Position numbers and translations under genes: made by a program. Below are positions 54,779 to 63,739 of a stretch of 64,000 nt of DNA, piece after piece. The stretch is taken from the NCBI RefSeq assembly GCF_000768065.1, contig NZ_JRKM01000001.1:3206001-3270000 (forward strand), read 5' to 3'. Position 1 is the first letter of the stretch. The number at the start of each line of letters is the position of its first letter. Origin of the DNA: Aquabacterium sp. NJ1. GTDB lineage: Bacteria; Pseudomonadota; Gammaproteobacteria; Burkholderiales; Burkholderiaceae_C. The notes beneath the pieces are model-generated. The model ran no database searches. It was not told where the DNA came from and was given only the letters and a program-made list of their open reading frames with translations.

Positions 54779-55393
54779 ATGTTGTCCTTCAAACCCGCCT
54801 TGCTGGCCACCGTCCTGGCCGCATCGTCCCTGGCCGCTCAGGCCACGGCCGTCAACCTGGCTGCCAATGCGCAATGGCAGGCCTTTGGTGTCGACAGCTT
54901 CTCGTCGCTTTCTTCGGGCACCGAGTGGATCGACAACAACGACAGCAGTGCAGTCGGCTTCGGCACGCCGCTGTCGTTCACCTTCACCATTGTTGACGGC
55001 TTCGTGGGCCAGTTGACGGTGGTGGATGCCAGCCTGGCCGGCGACACCTTCAAGGTGTTCAGCAACGGCCAGCTGCTGGGCAGCACCAGCAGCGTGCCCG
55101 TGCAGGTGTACGGCAGCGCGCCTGATGTGGGTTATGACTATGACGCGGCCTTGCAGAACAGCGCTTTCAGCCGTGGTGTGTTCACCTTGGGTGCAGGCAG
55201 CTACAGCATCACCGGTGCGCTGGCCCAGTCCTTGATGATCGACGACGGCATGGGCGGCCTCAGCCCGCTCAATGCCACAGCCGGTGCCGTCAAGCTCAGC
55301 GTGAGCGCCGTGCCCGAGCCTTCTTCGCTGGCCCTCGTGTTCGCCGCCCTGGGCGTGACCTGGCTGGTGTCGCGTCGCACTGAAACGCGCTGA
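54779..55393 (+). CDS. Small PEP-CTERM protein
   Basis: 204 residues from the ATG at 54779 (GGAG upstream). It has a signal peptide (1-24, ending ATA), a beta-rich central part (WIDNNDSSAVGFGTPLSFTF, SYSITGALAQSLMIDDGMGG) and a C-terminal VPEPSSLALVFAALGVTWLVSRRTE sorting signal. It has no known enzyme motif. Likely processed by an exosortase and released or attached to the extracellular matrix. Confidence 0.88.
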   Translation: MLSFKPALLATVLAASSLAAQATAVNLAANAQWQAFGVDSFSSLSSGTEWIDNNDSSAVGFGTPLSFTFTIVDGFVGQLTVVDASLAGDTFKVFSNGQLLGSTSSVPVQVYGSAPDVGYDYDAALQNSAFSRGVFTLGAGSYSITGALAQSLMIDDGMGGLSPLNATAGAVKLSVSAVPEPSSLALVFAALGVTWLVSRRTETR

Positions 55394-55459
55394 TTCGTTT
55401 GCGCAAGCTCATTGAGCGGCCCATCTTGCGCTGCCCACCCCCCATCGAGGAGACCCCAC

Positions 55460-57403
55460 ATGATCATTCGCACCCTGTGCCTCAGCCTGGCGCTGGCTTT
55501 TTCTGGTGGCGCCTTTGCCCAGACCGCCTCGCCCAAGTCGGCCTTCACCGTCAAGATCATTGGCTTCAATGATTACCACGGCAACCTGGAGTCACCTGGC
55601 ACTTTTGGTGTCAACACCCTGGTGCCCGCGGCCAGCCGCCCTGCAGTGGGTGGCGCCGAGTACATGGCCGCCTACGTGGCCCGCATGAAGGCAGCCAACC
55701 CGCTGAACGTGGTGGTGGGTGCAGGTGACTACATTGGCGCCTCGCCCTTGATCTCTGCGCTGTTCTTCGATGAGCCCGCCGTCGAAACGCTCAACAAGAT
55801 CGGCGTGGAGTTCAACGCCGTGGGCAACCACGAGTTCGACAAGGGCAAGGACGAGCTCAAGCGCCTGCAGAACGGTGGTTGCAAGTTCACCGCGGGCGTG
55901 CAGGATCCCAATAGCTGCAAGGGCTTTGGCTCGGCTGCGCCGGGCAGCTTTGATGGCGCCAGGTACAAGTGGCTGTCTGCCAATGTGATCGACACCGCCA
56001 CCGGCAAGACCTTGTTGCCCGCCTACGGCATCAAGACCTTCAATGGCGTGAAGGTGGCCTTCATCGGCATGACGCTCAAGGGCACGCCCGGCATCGTGAC
56101 GCCCACCGGCGTGGCCGGCCTGAGCTTCCAGGACGAGGCCGACACGGTCAATGCCCTGGTGCCTCGCCTGCGTGCCCAAGGCATCGAATCCATCGTGGTG
56201 CTGGTGCACCAGGGCGGCTTCCAGAACGTGGTGACCGGCACGACCAACCAGCCCACCACCAGCGACATCAACGGTTGCACGGGTGACCTGCTCAACACCA
56301 ACGGTACCGACTCCGACATCCGCGCCATCGTCAAGCGCCTGGACAACGCCGTGGACCTGGTCATCAGCGGCCACACGCATGCGGCCTACAACTGCTCGGC
56401 CAACACCATCGACGTGCGTGGCACCACGCTGGCCAACGCCGTGACCACGCCGCGCCCCACAGGCATGCCCAACAAGATTGGTCGCCTGATCCCGGTGACC
56501 AGCTCCAGTGCCTTTGGCCGTGTGCTGACCGAGGTGGACGTGAGCATTGACCCCGGCACGCGCGACATCGTGGCCGTGAGCCCGCACAACGTGCTGGTGG
56601 ACCGCACCGATGCGGCCATCAACGCGGCCATCATCGCCAACCCCGAGGTCAAGAACGTGGTCGCGGCCTACAAGGCGGCCGTGTCCCCGTTGGCCAACTC
56701 CGTCATCGCCAGCATCACGGCGCCGATGACCAACGCGGCCAACACCGCCGGTGAAATGGAAGCGGGCGACCTGATCGCCGATGCCCAACTGGCGGCCACA
56801 CAGCCCGCCTCGCTGGGCGGGGCCGTGATGGCCTTCATGAACGCGGGCGGCGTGCGCAACCCGGGCTTTGTCAACACAGCGGGTGTGTATCCCTATGACC
56901 TGACCTATGGCGATGCGTTCACCACCCAGCCTTTCGGCAACAGCCTGGTGACGATGACGCTGACGGCACAACAACTCAAGGATGTGCTGGAGCAGCAGTT
57001 CGCCAACTGCAATGGCCAGGGCTCGGCCAACCGCATCATGCAGATCTCCAACGGCCTGAAGTACACCTGGGACTCGGCTGGCACCTGTGGCACCCGCATC
57101 GTGGACGTGACCTACACGCCCACCGACGTGACGGTGGCCCCGCCGGTGGTCACCGGCCCGACCGAGTTCATCGTGCAGGGCGGCGTGGTGCAGAACCCGG
57201 CCAAGACCTACCGCGTGACGGTCAACAACTTCATGGCCACGGGCGGTGACGGCTTTGGCGTGCTGGTGGGCGGCACGAACCAGTTGGGCGGCGCGCAGGA
57301 CATCGATGCCCTGACTGCTTATCTGGCCAATTACAAGGCCCCGAGTGCGGCCTACAACCCGGCCAGCGCGGTGCTGGGCAAGCCCCGGATCACGCGCCAG
57401 TGA
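55460..57403 (+). CDS. Secreted 5'-nucleotidase/metallophosphatase
   Basis: 647 residues from the ATG at 55460 (GAGGAGA upstream). Signal peptide (1-20); N-terminal calcineurin-like domain with dimetal motifs GFNDYHGNLE, GAGDYIGAS, GNHEFDKG and SGHTH; C-terminal nucleotide-binding domain with NAGGVRNPG and FGNSLVTMTLT. It is a UshA/NucA-type enzyme releasing phosphate from extracellular nucleotides. The next gene's ATG overlaps its stop (TGATG), so they form an operon. Confidence 0.93.
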   Translation: MIIRTLCLSLALAFSGGAFAQTASPKSAFTVKIIGFNDYHGNLESPGTFGVNTLVPAASRPAVGGAEYMAAYVARMKAANPLNVVVGAGDYIGASPLISALFFDEPAVETLNKIGVEFNAVGNHEFDKGKDELKRLQNGGCKFTAGVQDPNSCKGFGSAAPGSFDGARYKWLSANVIDTATGKTLLPAYGIKTFNGVKVAFIGMTLKGTPGIVTPTGVAGLSFQDEADTVNALVPRLRAQGIESIVVLVHQGGFQNVVTGTTNQPTTSDINGCTGDLLNTNGTDSDIRAIVKRLDNAVDLVISGHTHAAYNCSANTIDVRGTTLANAVTTPRPTGMPNKIGRLIPVTSSSAFGRVLTEVDVSIDPGTRDIVAVSPHNVLVDRTDAAINAAIIANPEVKNVVAAYKAAVSPLANSVIASITAPMTNAANTAGEMEAGDLIADAQLAATQPASLGGAVMAFMNAGGVRNPGFVNTAGVYPYDLTYGDAFTTQPFGNSLVTMTLTAQQLKDVLEQQFANCNGQGSANRIMQISNGLKYTWDSAGTCGTRIVDVTYTPTDVTVAPPVVTGPTEFIVQGGVVQNPAKTYRVTVNNFMATGGDGFGVLVGGTNQLGGAQDIDALTAYLANYKAPSAAYNPASAVLGKPRITRQ

Positions 57404-58761
57404 TGCGTGTGCGTGGGTGCCTTCGCTGGTGGGTTCGTGGATGTGCCTGGGCTGCGCGGCAGGCCTTGGCGCCGGGCCTGCTGGCAGCCGCAGGCGCCTG
57501 GTGCGCGCCGGCGATGAGTCAGGCAGTGAGCCAGGCAGCAAGCCAGGTGACGGGGCCGACGGTGAATCAGGCGCTCGTGCCCACCGAGTCTCGGCATGAA
57601 CACGAGCACGAACATGCGCGCGGCCACGGGCCTGACCACCGCCACGAACCTGGGCACGATCACGATGCCGGCAGCACGCCGCAGGCCCTGGCCGAGCGTC
57701 AGCGCCTGCTGGAAGAGGGCGAAAGCCGCTTGCGTGCCGGTGATGCCGAAGGGGCGCGTCAGGCCTTCGAGCAGGCGGCCTTGCAAGCCCATGAGGCCCA
57801 CATCGAGCTGGGCATCTTGCGTGCGCAGATGCAGGCAGGCAACTACCGCCAGGCCCTGGCGTTTGCCGCGCACACCGCCGGGGTCCACCTCGATGAAGTG
57901 CAGGGCCGGGTGTTCTACGCCTGGCTGCTGAACCTGGGCGGGCAGGAGGCCATTGCCGCGCAAACGCTGGCACAGGCCGAGGCCACGGCGCCCGGGCACC
58001 CCATGGTCCAGGCGGTGCGCCGTGGTGTCCAGTCCGGCAGGTATGCGGCTGAGGGTGTGCTGCTGTCCACGCCTGCCAGGCTGGCACCGTTTGCCAGCGG
58101 GGCGGTGGTGGCACGGGGCGCGCGTGTGGTGTCGTCGGCGCTCTTGCTGGCCGACGGGCGCCATGCGCTGGCGCCGCAGTCCGTGTTGCCGGCTTCCGGC
58201 TCGATCTGGCTGCGTAATGGCCTGGGCCAGACCGTGGCCGCCGAGCCTGATCCACAAGATGCGACGCCAGGCCTGGGCCTGGTGTTGTTGAAGCTGGCCG
58301 AGCCGTTGCCCACGCCAGGTGCGATGGTGGTGCCGCTGCGTGATGCCTTTGCCGGCTCGCCGGCCTACGCGCTTGACTACACGCCCGATGCAGCTGGTGA
58401 GGCCGCCTGGCCCGTGATGCGCCTGGGTTTTCTGGGGGCGCCTATCGCTGTTGCTTCAGCTGGGCCTGCGGGCTCAGCGGGTTTGGTGGGCTCGGTGATG
58501 AGCCTGCGCCGCCTGGGCGTGGCCTTGCCAGGGCATGGGCCGCGTGGTGGCCCGGTGTATGACCAGGGTGGCCGCTTGGTTGGCTTGGCGCTGGGCGGCG
58601 AGGCTGCGGACAGCCTGATCCCGGCCGGTGCCTTGCGTGGCCGTTTTGGCGAACGCTTTGGCCAGCAGGACAGCACGCCGCGCCCCGTGCCGCTGGCGCC
58701 GGATGAGTTGTACGAGCAAGCCATGAAAACCAGCCTGCAGGTGCTGGTGGGTGCACCTTGA
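57403..58761 (+). CDS. Secreted protein with His-rich segment, TPR region and degenerate trypsin-like domain
   Basis: 452 residues. After a signal-like N-terminus there is a histidine-rich stretch (about 65-90; HEHEHEHARGHG, DHRHEPGHDHD), then TPR-like helices (about 95-210), then a beta-rich domain like a trypsin/HtrA fold (GAVVARGARVVSSALLLADGRHALA, HGPRGGPVYDQGGRLVGLALGGEA). At the place of the catalytic GNSGGP motif the sequence is GPRGGP, so a protease would be inactive. The His segment suggests metal binding. It is co-translated with the 5'-nucleotidase, whose active site needs metals. I recognise no family. Confidence 0.75.
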   Translation: MRVRGCLRWWVRGCAWAARQALAPGLLAAAGAWCAPAMSQAVSQAASQVTGPTVNQALVPTESRHEHEHEHARGHGPDHRHEPGHDHDAGSTPQALAERQRLLEEGESRLRAGDAEGARQAFEQAALQAHEAHIELGILRAQMQAGNYRQALAFAAHTAGVHLDEVQGRVFYAWLLNLGGQEAIAAQTLAQAEATAPGHPMVQAVRRGVQSGRYAAEGVLLSTPARLAPFASGAVVARGARVVSSALLLADGRHALAPQSVLPASGSIWLRNGLGQTVAAEPDPQDATPGLGLVLLKLAEPLPTPGAMVVPLRDAFAGSPAYALDYTPDAAGEAAWPVMRLGFLGAPIAVASAGPAGSAGLVGSVMSLRRLGVALPGHGPRGGPVYDQGGRLVGLALGGEAADSLIPAGALRGRFGERFGQQDSTPRPVPLAPDELYEQAMKTSLQVLVGAP

Positions 58762-58849
58762 GCGCGCACCAGATGGACGGGCCAAGCTCGGAAGTGGGCC
58801 GCGCGCAAGTGGTCAGCGTGCATCGAGCACGAAGGCTAAACTAGGGCAC

Positions 58850-59737
58850 ATGGCTCAACCTGCTCTCGACTCTTTGCTGATCCGCGCCGAACGGCTCGTC
58901 GCGCAACTGGAATCTTTGCTGCCGCATCATCTGAGCGAACCCGATTGGGGCGCATCGGTGGCCTGGCGTTATCGCCGGCGCGGTGGTGCTTCGGCCTGGG
59001 GCGGCGCCGCGCTGGAGCCCGTGCGCCATGTGGCCGTCATCCGCTATGAAGACCTGCAGGAGGTCGACACGCAAAAGGGCCGCTTTGCCCGCAACCTGGC
59101 GCAGTTCGTGGCGGGCAAGCCAGCCAACAACGTGCTGCTGTCCGGTGCGCGCGGCACAGGCAAGTCCTCGCTGGTCAAAGCGGGCTTGCAGGCCCACGCG
59201 GCGCAAGGCCTGCGCCTGATCGAGGTCGACAAGGCCGACATGATCGACCTGCCTGACCTCATCGACCTGGTCAGCGGCCGGCCCGAGCGCTTCGTGATCT
59301 TCTGTGATGACCTCAGCTTCGATGAGGGCGAACCCGGCTACAAGGCGCTCAAGTCCATCCTGGACGGCACCGTGTCGGCCAGTGGTGACAACGTGATGGT
59401 CATCGCCACCTCCAACCGTCGCCACCTGCTGCCCGAATACCATTCGGACAACAAGACCTACAAGCACACCGCCGATGGCGAGCTGCACCCGGGTGAAGTG
59501 GTGGAAGAAAAGATCTCCTTGTCCGAGCGCTTCGGCTTGTGGATCAGCTTCTACCCCTTCACGCAGGAGGAGTATCTGGCCATCGTGGCGCAGTGGCTGG
59601 CGCACTTTGGCTTGCCTGACACGGCCATGGAAACCGCACGCCCCGAGGCCCTGGTCTGGGCCATCGAGCGGGGCTCACGTTCGGGACGTGTGGCCTATCA
59701 ATTCGCGCGTGACTTTGCGGGCCGTGACCATGTCTGA
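58850..59737 (+). CDS. DUF815-family P-loop ATPase
   Basis: 295 residues from the ATG at 58850. Walker A is GARGTGKSS, Walker B FVIFCDDLSFD, and arginine-rich ATSNRRHLLPE follows, all typical of DUF815 AAA-type proteins. Function is unknown. It overlaps the mutT-like start by 8 bases, the usual pair in betaproteobacteria. Confidence 0.9.
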   Translation: MAQPALDSLLIRAERLVAQLESLLPHHLSEPDWGASVAWRYRRRGGASAWGGAALEPVRHVAVIRYEDLQEVDTQKGRFARNLAQFVAGKPANNVLLSGARGTGKSSLVKAGLQAHAAQGLRLIEVDKADMIDLPDLIDLVSGRPERFVIFCDDLSFDEGEPGYKALKSILDGTVSASGDNVMVIATSNRRHLLPEYHSDNKTYKHTADGELHPGEVVEEKISLSERFGLWISFYPFTQEEYLAIVAQWLAHFGLPDTAMETARPEALVWAIERGSRSGRVAYQFARDFAGRDHV

Positions 59738-60215
59738 GCGCAAGAGCTACCACGTGATGGACGCCACCGATCGCACGCCGGTGGAAGTGGCTGTGGGTGT
59801 GTTGATCGAGCGTGATGCGCAGGGCCGGGAAGGGCGCTTCCTGCTCACCTCGCGCCCCGAGGGCAAGGTGTACGCAGGCTACTGGGAGTTCCCGGGTGGC
59901 AAGCTCGAAGCCGGTGAAACGGTCGAGCAGGCCTTGCGCCGCGAGTTGCATGAAGAGATCGGCATCACCATTGGTGAAGCCCACCCCTGGCAGGTCGAGG
60001 TGATGGACTACCCCCACGCACGGGTGCGCCTGCACTTCTGCAAGGTCTACCAATGGCAGGGTGAGTTCGAGATGCGTGAAGGCCAGCACATGGCCTGGCA
60101 GAGCCTGCCTGTCGAGGCGGTGCCGGTGTTACCGGGCACCATCCCCGTGTTGCAGTGGCTGGCTGCGGAGCGAGGCCATCAAGGCCTGACCCATCAAGAG
60201 GCCCAGGCCGACTGA
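59730..60215 (+). CDS. NUDIX hydrolase, MutT family
   Basis: 161 residues from the ATG at 59730. The NUDIX box GGKLEAGETVEQALRRELHEEIG is complete. It likely hydrolyses oxidised nucleotides such as 8-oxo-dGTP; the short length fits MutT. Its start overlaps the end of the DUF815 gene. Confidence 0.9.
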   Translation: MSERKSYHVMDATDRTPVEVAVGVLIERDAQGREGRFLLTSRPEGKVYAGYWEFPGGKLEAGETVEQALRRELHEEIGITIGEAHPWQVEVMDYPHARVRLHFCKVYQWQGEFEMREGQHMAWQSLPVEAVPVLPGTIPVLQWLAAERGHQGLTHQEAQAD

Positions 60216-60241
60216 GTGCAGCCCGGGGCGCTGTCTCGCGC

Positions 60242-60424
60242 TTATTGCGAGGCCGCGCTGGCAGGTGCGGAGGCGGGTGCCGCATCGTGCGGGGTTTCAT
60301 GTGCAGGCTCGGTGGTCTCGATGCCATGCTTCTCGCCGCCCATGTCCACATTGGCGCCTCCCTTCATCAGCAGGAACACCGCGAGTGCGGCGAAGATGAT
60401 GAAACCCACGAGCAATTTCCACAT
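60242..60424 (-). CDS. Small single-helix membrane protein
   Basis: 60 residues from the ATG at 60424 (GGAGAT upstream). One membrane helix (WKLLVGFIIFAALAVFLLM) precedes an acidic, Ala/Pro-rich tail. I do not know a function; small genes like this are often found next to mutT in Burkholderiales, as I recall. It converges on the mutT-like gene. Confidence 0.65.
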   Translation of the reverse strand: MWKLLVGFIIFAALAVFLLMKGGANVDMGGEKHGIETTEPAHETPHDAAPASAPASAASQ

Positions 60425-60616
60425 GCTTGATCTCCAGTTCAATGGTTGAGCGGGCGCATTGTGTGCGCCTTCCCGCGGTCTCAGGACCAGGGGGATGACC
60501 CTGCCTGCCGCATGCGTGAATCTATAACAGATCGCATGCGTTATCCTGCGGCGCAGGCCGGTTGCGTGTATTGACCGTCCTCACACAGACCCCATTCAGA
60601 CCGAGAAGAGACAAGC

Positions 60617-61498
60617 ATGAGTGACTACAACACCTTGAACTACGCCGTCGGTGACGATGGCGTGCTGCTGCTGACCCTCAACCGCCCCGAGCAACTCAAC
60701 TCGTTCACGGTCGAGATGGCCAATGAACTGGTGGACGCGTTCACCAAGGCCAGCGATGACGACCGTGTGCGTGCCATTGTGGTGACCGGTGCCGGCAAGG
60801 CCTTCTGCGCCGGCATGGACCTGAGCGTGCCGGGCAATGTGTTTGGCCTGGACGAGACCCAGCAACCCAGCATGCAGGACATGCGCGAGCGCCTGGACGA
60901 CCCCGCCATCTTCAACGGTGTGCGCGACACCGGTGGTCGCGTGGTGCTGTCCATCTTCAATTGCAAGAAGCCGGTCATCGGCGCGATCAACGGCGCAGCG
61001 GTGGGCATCGGCGCCACCATGACCCTGCCCATGGACATCCGCATCGCATCCGAGAAAGCGCGCATCGGCTTTGTGTTCGGTCGCATCGGCATCGTGCCCG
61101 AGGCCTGCTCCAGCTGGTTCCTGCCGCGCATCGTGGGCATCTCGCAGGCCCTGGAGTGGACCTACATGGCCGACATCTTCGATGGCCACGAAGCGCAACG
61201 TGGTGGCCTGGTCAAGGCCGTGGTGCCGCCTGAGCAGCTGCTGGACGAGGCCATGAAGATCGCACGCCGCATTGCCACCGAGCGCTCGGCCGTGGGCATC
61301 GCCTTGACGCGCCAGATGATGTACCGCAACTCGGCCCAGCCGCACCCGCTGGCCGCGCACCAGGTGGACTCGCTGGCCATGTTCTACACCAGCATCGGTG
61401 ATGGCAAGGAGGGCGTGCAGGCCTTCCTGGACAAGCGTCCGGCGCAGTTCACCAGCAAGACGTCCGAGATGCCGCCGTTCTACCCTTGGTGGGAATGA
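60617..61498 (+). CDS. Enoyl-CoA hydratase/isomerase family protein
   Basis: 293 residues, crotonase fold. The oxyanion-hole segments AFCAGMDLS and INGAAVGIGATMTLPMDIRIAS and the acidic residue in GIVPEACSSWFLPRIVG are visible. It would act on short or medium enoyl-CoAs in beta-oxidation. The product is slightly longer than typical FadB-like hydratases because of an insert after GMDLS. It stands alone. Confidence 0.9.
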   Translation: MSDYNTLNYAVGDDGVLLLTLNRPEQLNSFTVEMANELVDAFTKASDDDRVRAIVVTGAGKAFCAGMDLSVPGNVFGLDETQQPSMQDMRERLDDPAIFNGVRDTGGRVVLSIFNCKKPVIGAINGAAVGIGATMTLPMDIRIASEKARIGFVFGRIGIVPEACSSWFLPRIVGISQALEWTYMADIFDGHEAQRGGLVKAVVPPEQLLDEAMKIARRIATERSAVGIALTRQMMYRNSAQPHPLAAHQVDSLAMFYTSIGDGKEGVQAFLDKRPAQFTSKTSEMPPFYPWWE

Positions 61499-61574
61499 GT
61501 GACTGAGTGAATGCGGGCCTTTTGCGCACAAACGTAAAAGGCCCAAGTAAACGCAAGCACGAGCAAGCAGGCGC

Positions 61575-61600
61575 AAAAAAGCCCGGTCAGACCGGGCTTT
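61575..61600 (-). terminator. Rho-independent terminator of the SWIB gene
   Basis: AAAGCCCGGTC/GACCGGGCTTT hairpin (short loop) with, on the minus strand, six T following. A second hairpin (GGGCCTTTT/AAAAGGCCC, 61515-61544) beside it has no T-run. Confidence 0.8.
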
Positions 61601-61654
61601 GCTTCTGGTCAGCACCATCTGCCTCGTCAGGCTCGATGGTGCATCCCCACTGAA

Positions 61655-61990
61655 TCAGGACAGTTGGTCGCTGATCAGCTTGGTCAGTTCGAACATCGTG
61701 ACCTGGGGCTTCTTGAAGATGACCTTCAGCTTGTCATCTGCATTGATGTTGCGCTTGTTGGCGGCATCTTGCAGATTGTGCTTCTTGATGTACTCCCACA
61801 CCTTCTTGGTGACTTCCGTGCGTGGCAGCGGCGCGGCGCCGATGACGGCGGCCAGTGCAGCGCTCGGGGTCAGAGGTTTCAGGAAAGCAGCATTGGGCGC
61901 GCGCTTGACGGCGGCCTTCTTGGCAGCAGGTGCTGCAGCTTTCTTGGCGGGAGCGGCCTTTTTGGCCGGGGCTTTCTTCGCAGTTGCCAT
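61655..61990 (-). CDS. SWIB/MDM2-domain protein with histone H1-like tail
   Basis: 111 residues: about 33 residues of Lys/Ala/Pro repeats (AKKAPAKKAAPAKKA) then a SWIB domain (LPRTEVTKKVWEYIKKHNLQD, NINADDKLKVIF). The tail should bind DNA, so a nucleoid role is likely. Such fusions are known in betaproteobacteria and Chlamydia. Confidence 0.92.
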   Translation of the reverse strand: MATAKKAPAKKAAPAKKAAAPAAKKAAVKRAPNAAFLKPLTPSAALAAVIGAAPLPRTEVTKKVWEYIKKHNLQDAANKRNINADDKLKVIFKKPQVTMFELTKLISDQLS

Positions 61991-62321
61991 GTGAATTCAC
62001 TCCATCGAAGGTCAGATCTGATGCGGCTTTGGGCGCTTGCTCATTACGCAGGCGTTCCTCAAAAGCTGTGCGTTGCGATGGTAATGCCCTTTACCAGGGA
62101 AAAACAGCCCGCCCCCACCTTTGTGGCCCTCGAACATCAAGATTTTTTGCGTTGAAACAGGGCTTGTACCGTCTTGGGGCATGTTTGGGCCTGTTGGTGC
62201 ACACCGCCAGGGCCTGATTGGGCGGTGTCGCCGTTCTTCCGAAACCTGTCGTGAATGTTCTCTGCAGGCTTGGCCCAATTGGTGTTCAATCTGGGCTTTC
62301 GCTGATTCTCCGGAGTAATTG
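61991..62321. other. Intergenic region between the SWIB gene and the flavin oxidoreductase
   Basis: 331 bases without a convincing gene. An inverted repeat ACACCGCC/GGCGGTGT (62201-62208 and 62221-62228) with a 12-base loop lies about 95 bases before the oxidoreductase start; it lacks a T-run and could be an operator. Confidence 0.5.
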
Positions 62322-63584
62322 ATGACGCCTCAGGCTGTGCTGGCTCAACCGTTCACCCTGCCCAATGGGCAAGTGATCAAGAACCGTTTGTTCAAGTCTG
62401 CGATGAGCGAGGCCTTGAGCGACCGCACTTGTGTGGCCACGCCGGAACTGGCCCGCTTGTATGGCGCCTGGGCGGACGGCGGCATCGGCTTGTGCGTCAC
62501 CGGCAACGTGATGATCGACAAGCGCGCCCTGGGTGAGCCCGGCAATGTGGTCATCGAAGACGACTCGCATCTGCCGGCACTCAAGGCCTGGGCACAAGCA
62601 GCCACACGCAACGGCACGCAATGCTGGGTGCAACTCAATCACCCGGGCAAGCAATCGCCCAAAGGCCTGAACAAGGAAACCGTGTCGCCCTCGGCCGTGC
62701 CCTTCAGGCCCGAGATGAAGATGATGTTCGCCACGCCACGTGAACTCACGGAAGCCGAGATCCACGGCCTGATCCAGCGTTTTGCCAATGCCGCCGCCAT
62801 CGTCAAGAAGGCGGGCTTCACGGGTGTGCAGATCCACGGTGCGCACGGCTACCTGGTCAGCCAGTTCCTGTCACCACACCACAACCGCCGCAACGATGCA
62901 TGGGGTGGCACACCCGAGAAGCGCCGCCGCTTTGTGCTGGAGGTCTACCGCGCCATGCGTGAACAGGTGGGGCCGGACTTCGCCATCGGCATCAAGCTGA
63001 ACTCGGCGGATTTCCAGCGTGGTGGCTTCACTGAAGAAGAGTCGCTGGACACCATCCGCGCCCTGGCCGATGCCGGCATCGACCTGGTCGAGATCTCGGG
63101 TGGCACGTATGAAGCACCCGCCATGACCGGTGTGAAGGCCAGCAAGGAGCCCGTCAAGGAAAGCACGCGTCAGCGTGAAGCCTATTTCCTGGCCTTCGCT
63201 GAAAAGGCCCGCAAGGCCGTGAAGACGCCGCTGGTGGTCACGGGCGGCTTCCGTTCGGTGCGCGGCATGGCGGACGCCATCTCCTCGGGCGCGGTGGATT
63301 TTGTGGGCCTGGCGCGTGCGCTGGCCATCGAGCCCGATGTGCCCAAGCGCCTGTTGGCCGGGCAGGAGCCGCGCGAGCAGGTGCGCCCGCTCAAGACCGG
63401 CATCTCCTTCGTCGACAAGACCGGCTTGATGGAGGTGTCCTGGTACACCGGCCAGCTCAAGCGCATCGGCCGGGGTCAGGCGCCCAAGCCGCGTGAATCG
63501 GCCCTGTGGGTCTTCGTCAAGATCATGGCCCAGCAGGCGGGCCTGGGGCGCAAGAAGGCGCCCAAGCGGTTGCGCGCGACCTGA
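62322..63584 (+). CDS. NADH:flavin oxidoreductase (Old Yellow Enzyme family)
   Basis: 420 residues from the ATG at 62322 (CCGGAG upstream). FMN TIM barrel with NRLFKSAMSE near the start, the substrate His pair in IHGAHGYLVSQFLSPHHNRRND, and GGFRSVRGMADAIS/ VGLARAL for FMN phosphate. It is close to the 2,4-dienoyl-CoA reductase-like branch without the C-terminal Fe-S domains. The natural substrate is unknown. Confidence 0.9.
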   Translation: MTPQAVLAQPFTLPNGQVIKNRLFKSAMSEALSDRTCVATPELARLYGAWADGGIGLCVTGNVMIDKRALGEPGNVVIEDDSHLPALKAWAQAATRNGTQCWVQLNHPGKQSPKGLNKETVSPSAVPFRPEMKMMFATPRELTEAEIHGLIQRFANAAAIVKKAGFTGVQIHGAHGYLVSQFLSPHHNRRNDAWGGTPEKRRRFVLEVYRAMREQVGPDFAIGIKLNSADFQRGGFTEEESLDTIRALADAGIDLVEISGGTYEAPAMTGVKASKEPVKESTRQREAYFLAFAEKARKAVKTPLVVTGGFRSVRGMADAISSGAVDFVGLARALAIEPDVPKRLLAGQEPREQVRPLKTGISFVDKTGLMEVSWYTGQLKRIGRGQAPKPRESALWVFVKIMAQQAGLGRKKAPKRLRAT

Positions 63585-63702
63585 GCCTTGGCCGCGATCG
63601 AGCTCGCGGTACCCCGTTTGATTTGAGCGTCAACCGCCCCTGTTCGCGGGGGTAGTTGACTGGCTTGCTGCGCCAGATCAAGGCAGGCGAATCAATAAAC
63701 AT

Positions 63703-63721
63703 GATAATGCGAACCATTGTC
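63703..63721. promoter_or_regulatory. Fur box
   Basis: GATAATGCGAACCATTGTC matches the 19-base Fur consensus at 15 positions and lies 18 bases before the diheme peroxidase start codon. It predicts repression when iron is plentiful. Confidence 0.75.
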
Positions 63722-63739
63722 ATTTAGATTCGCTTGAGC

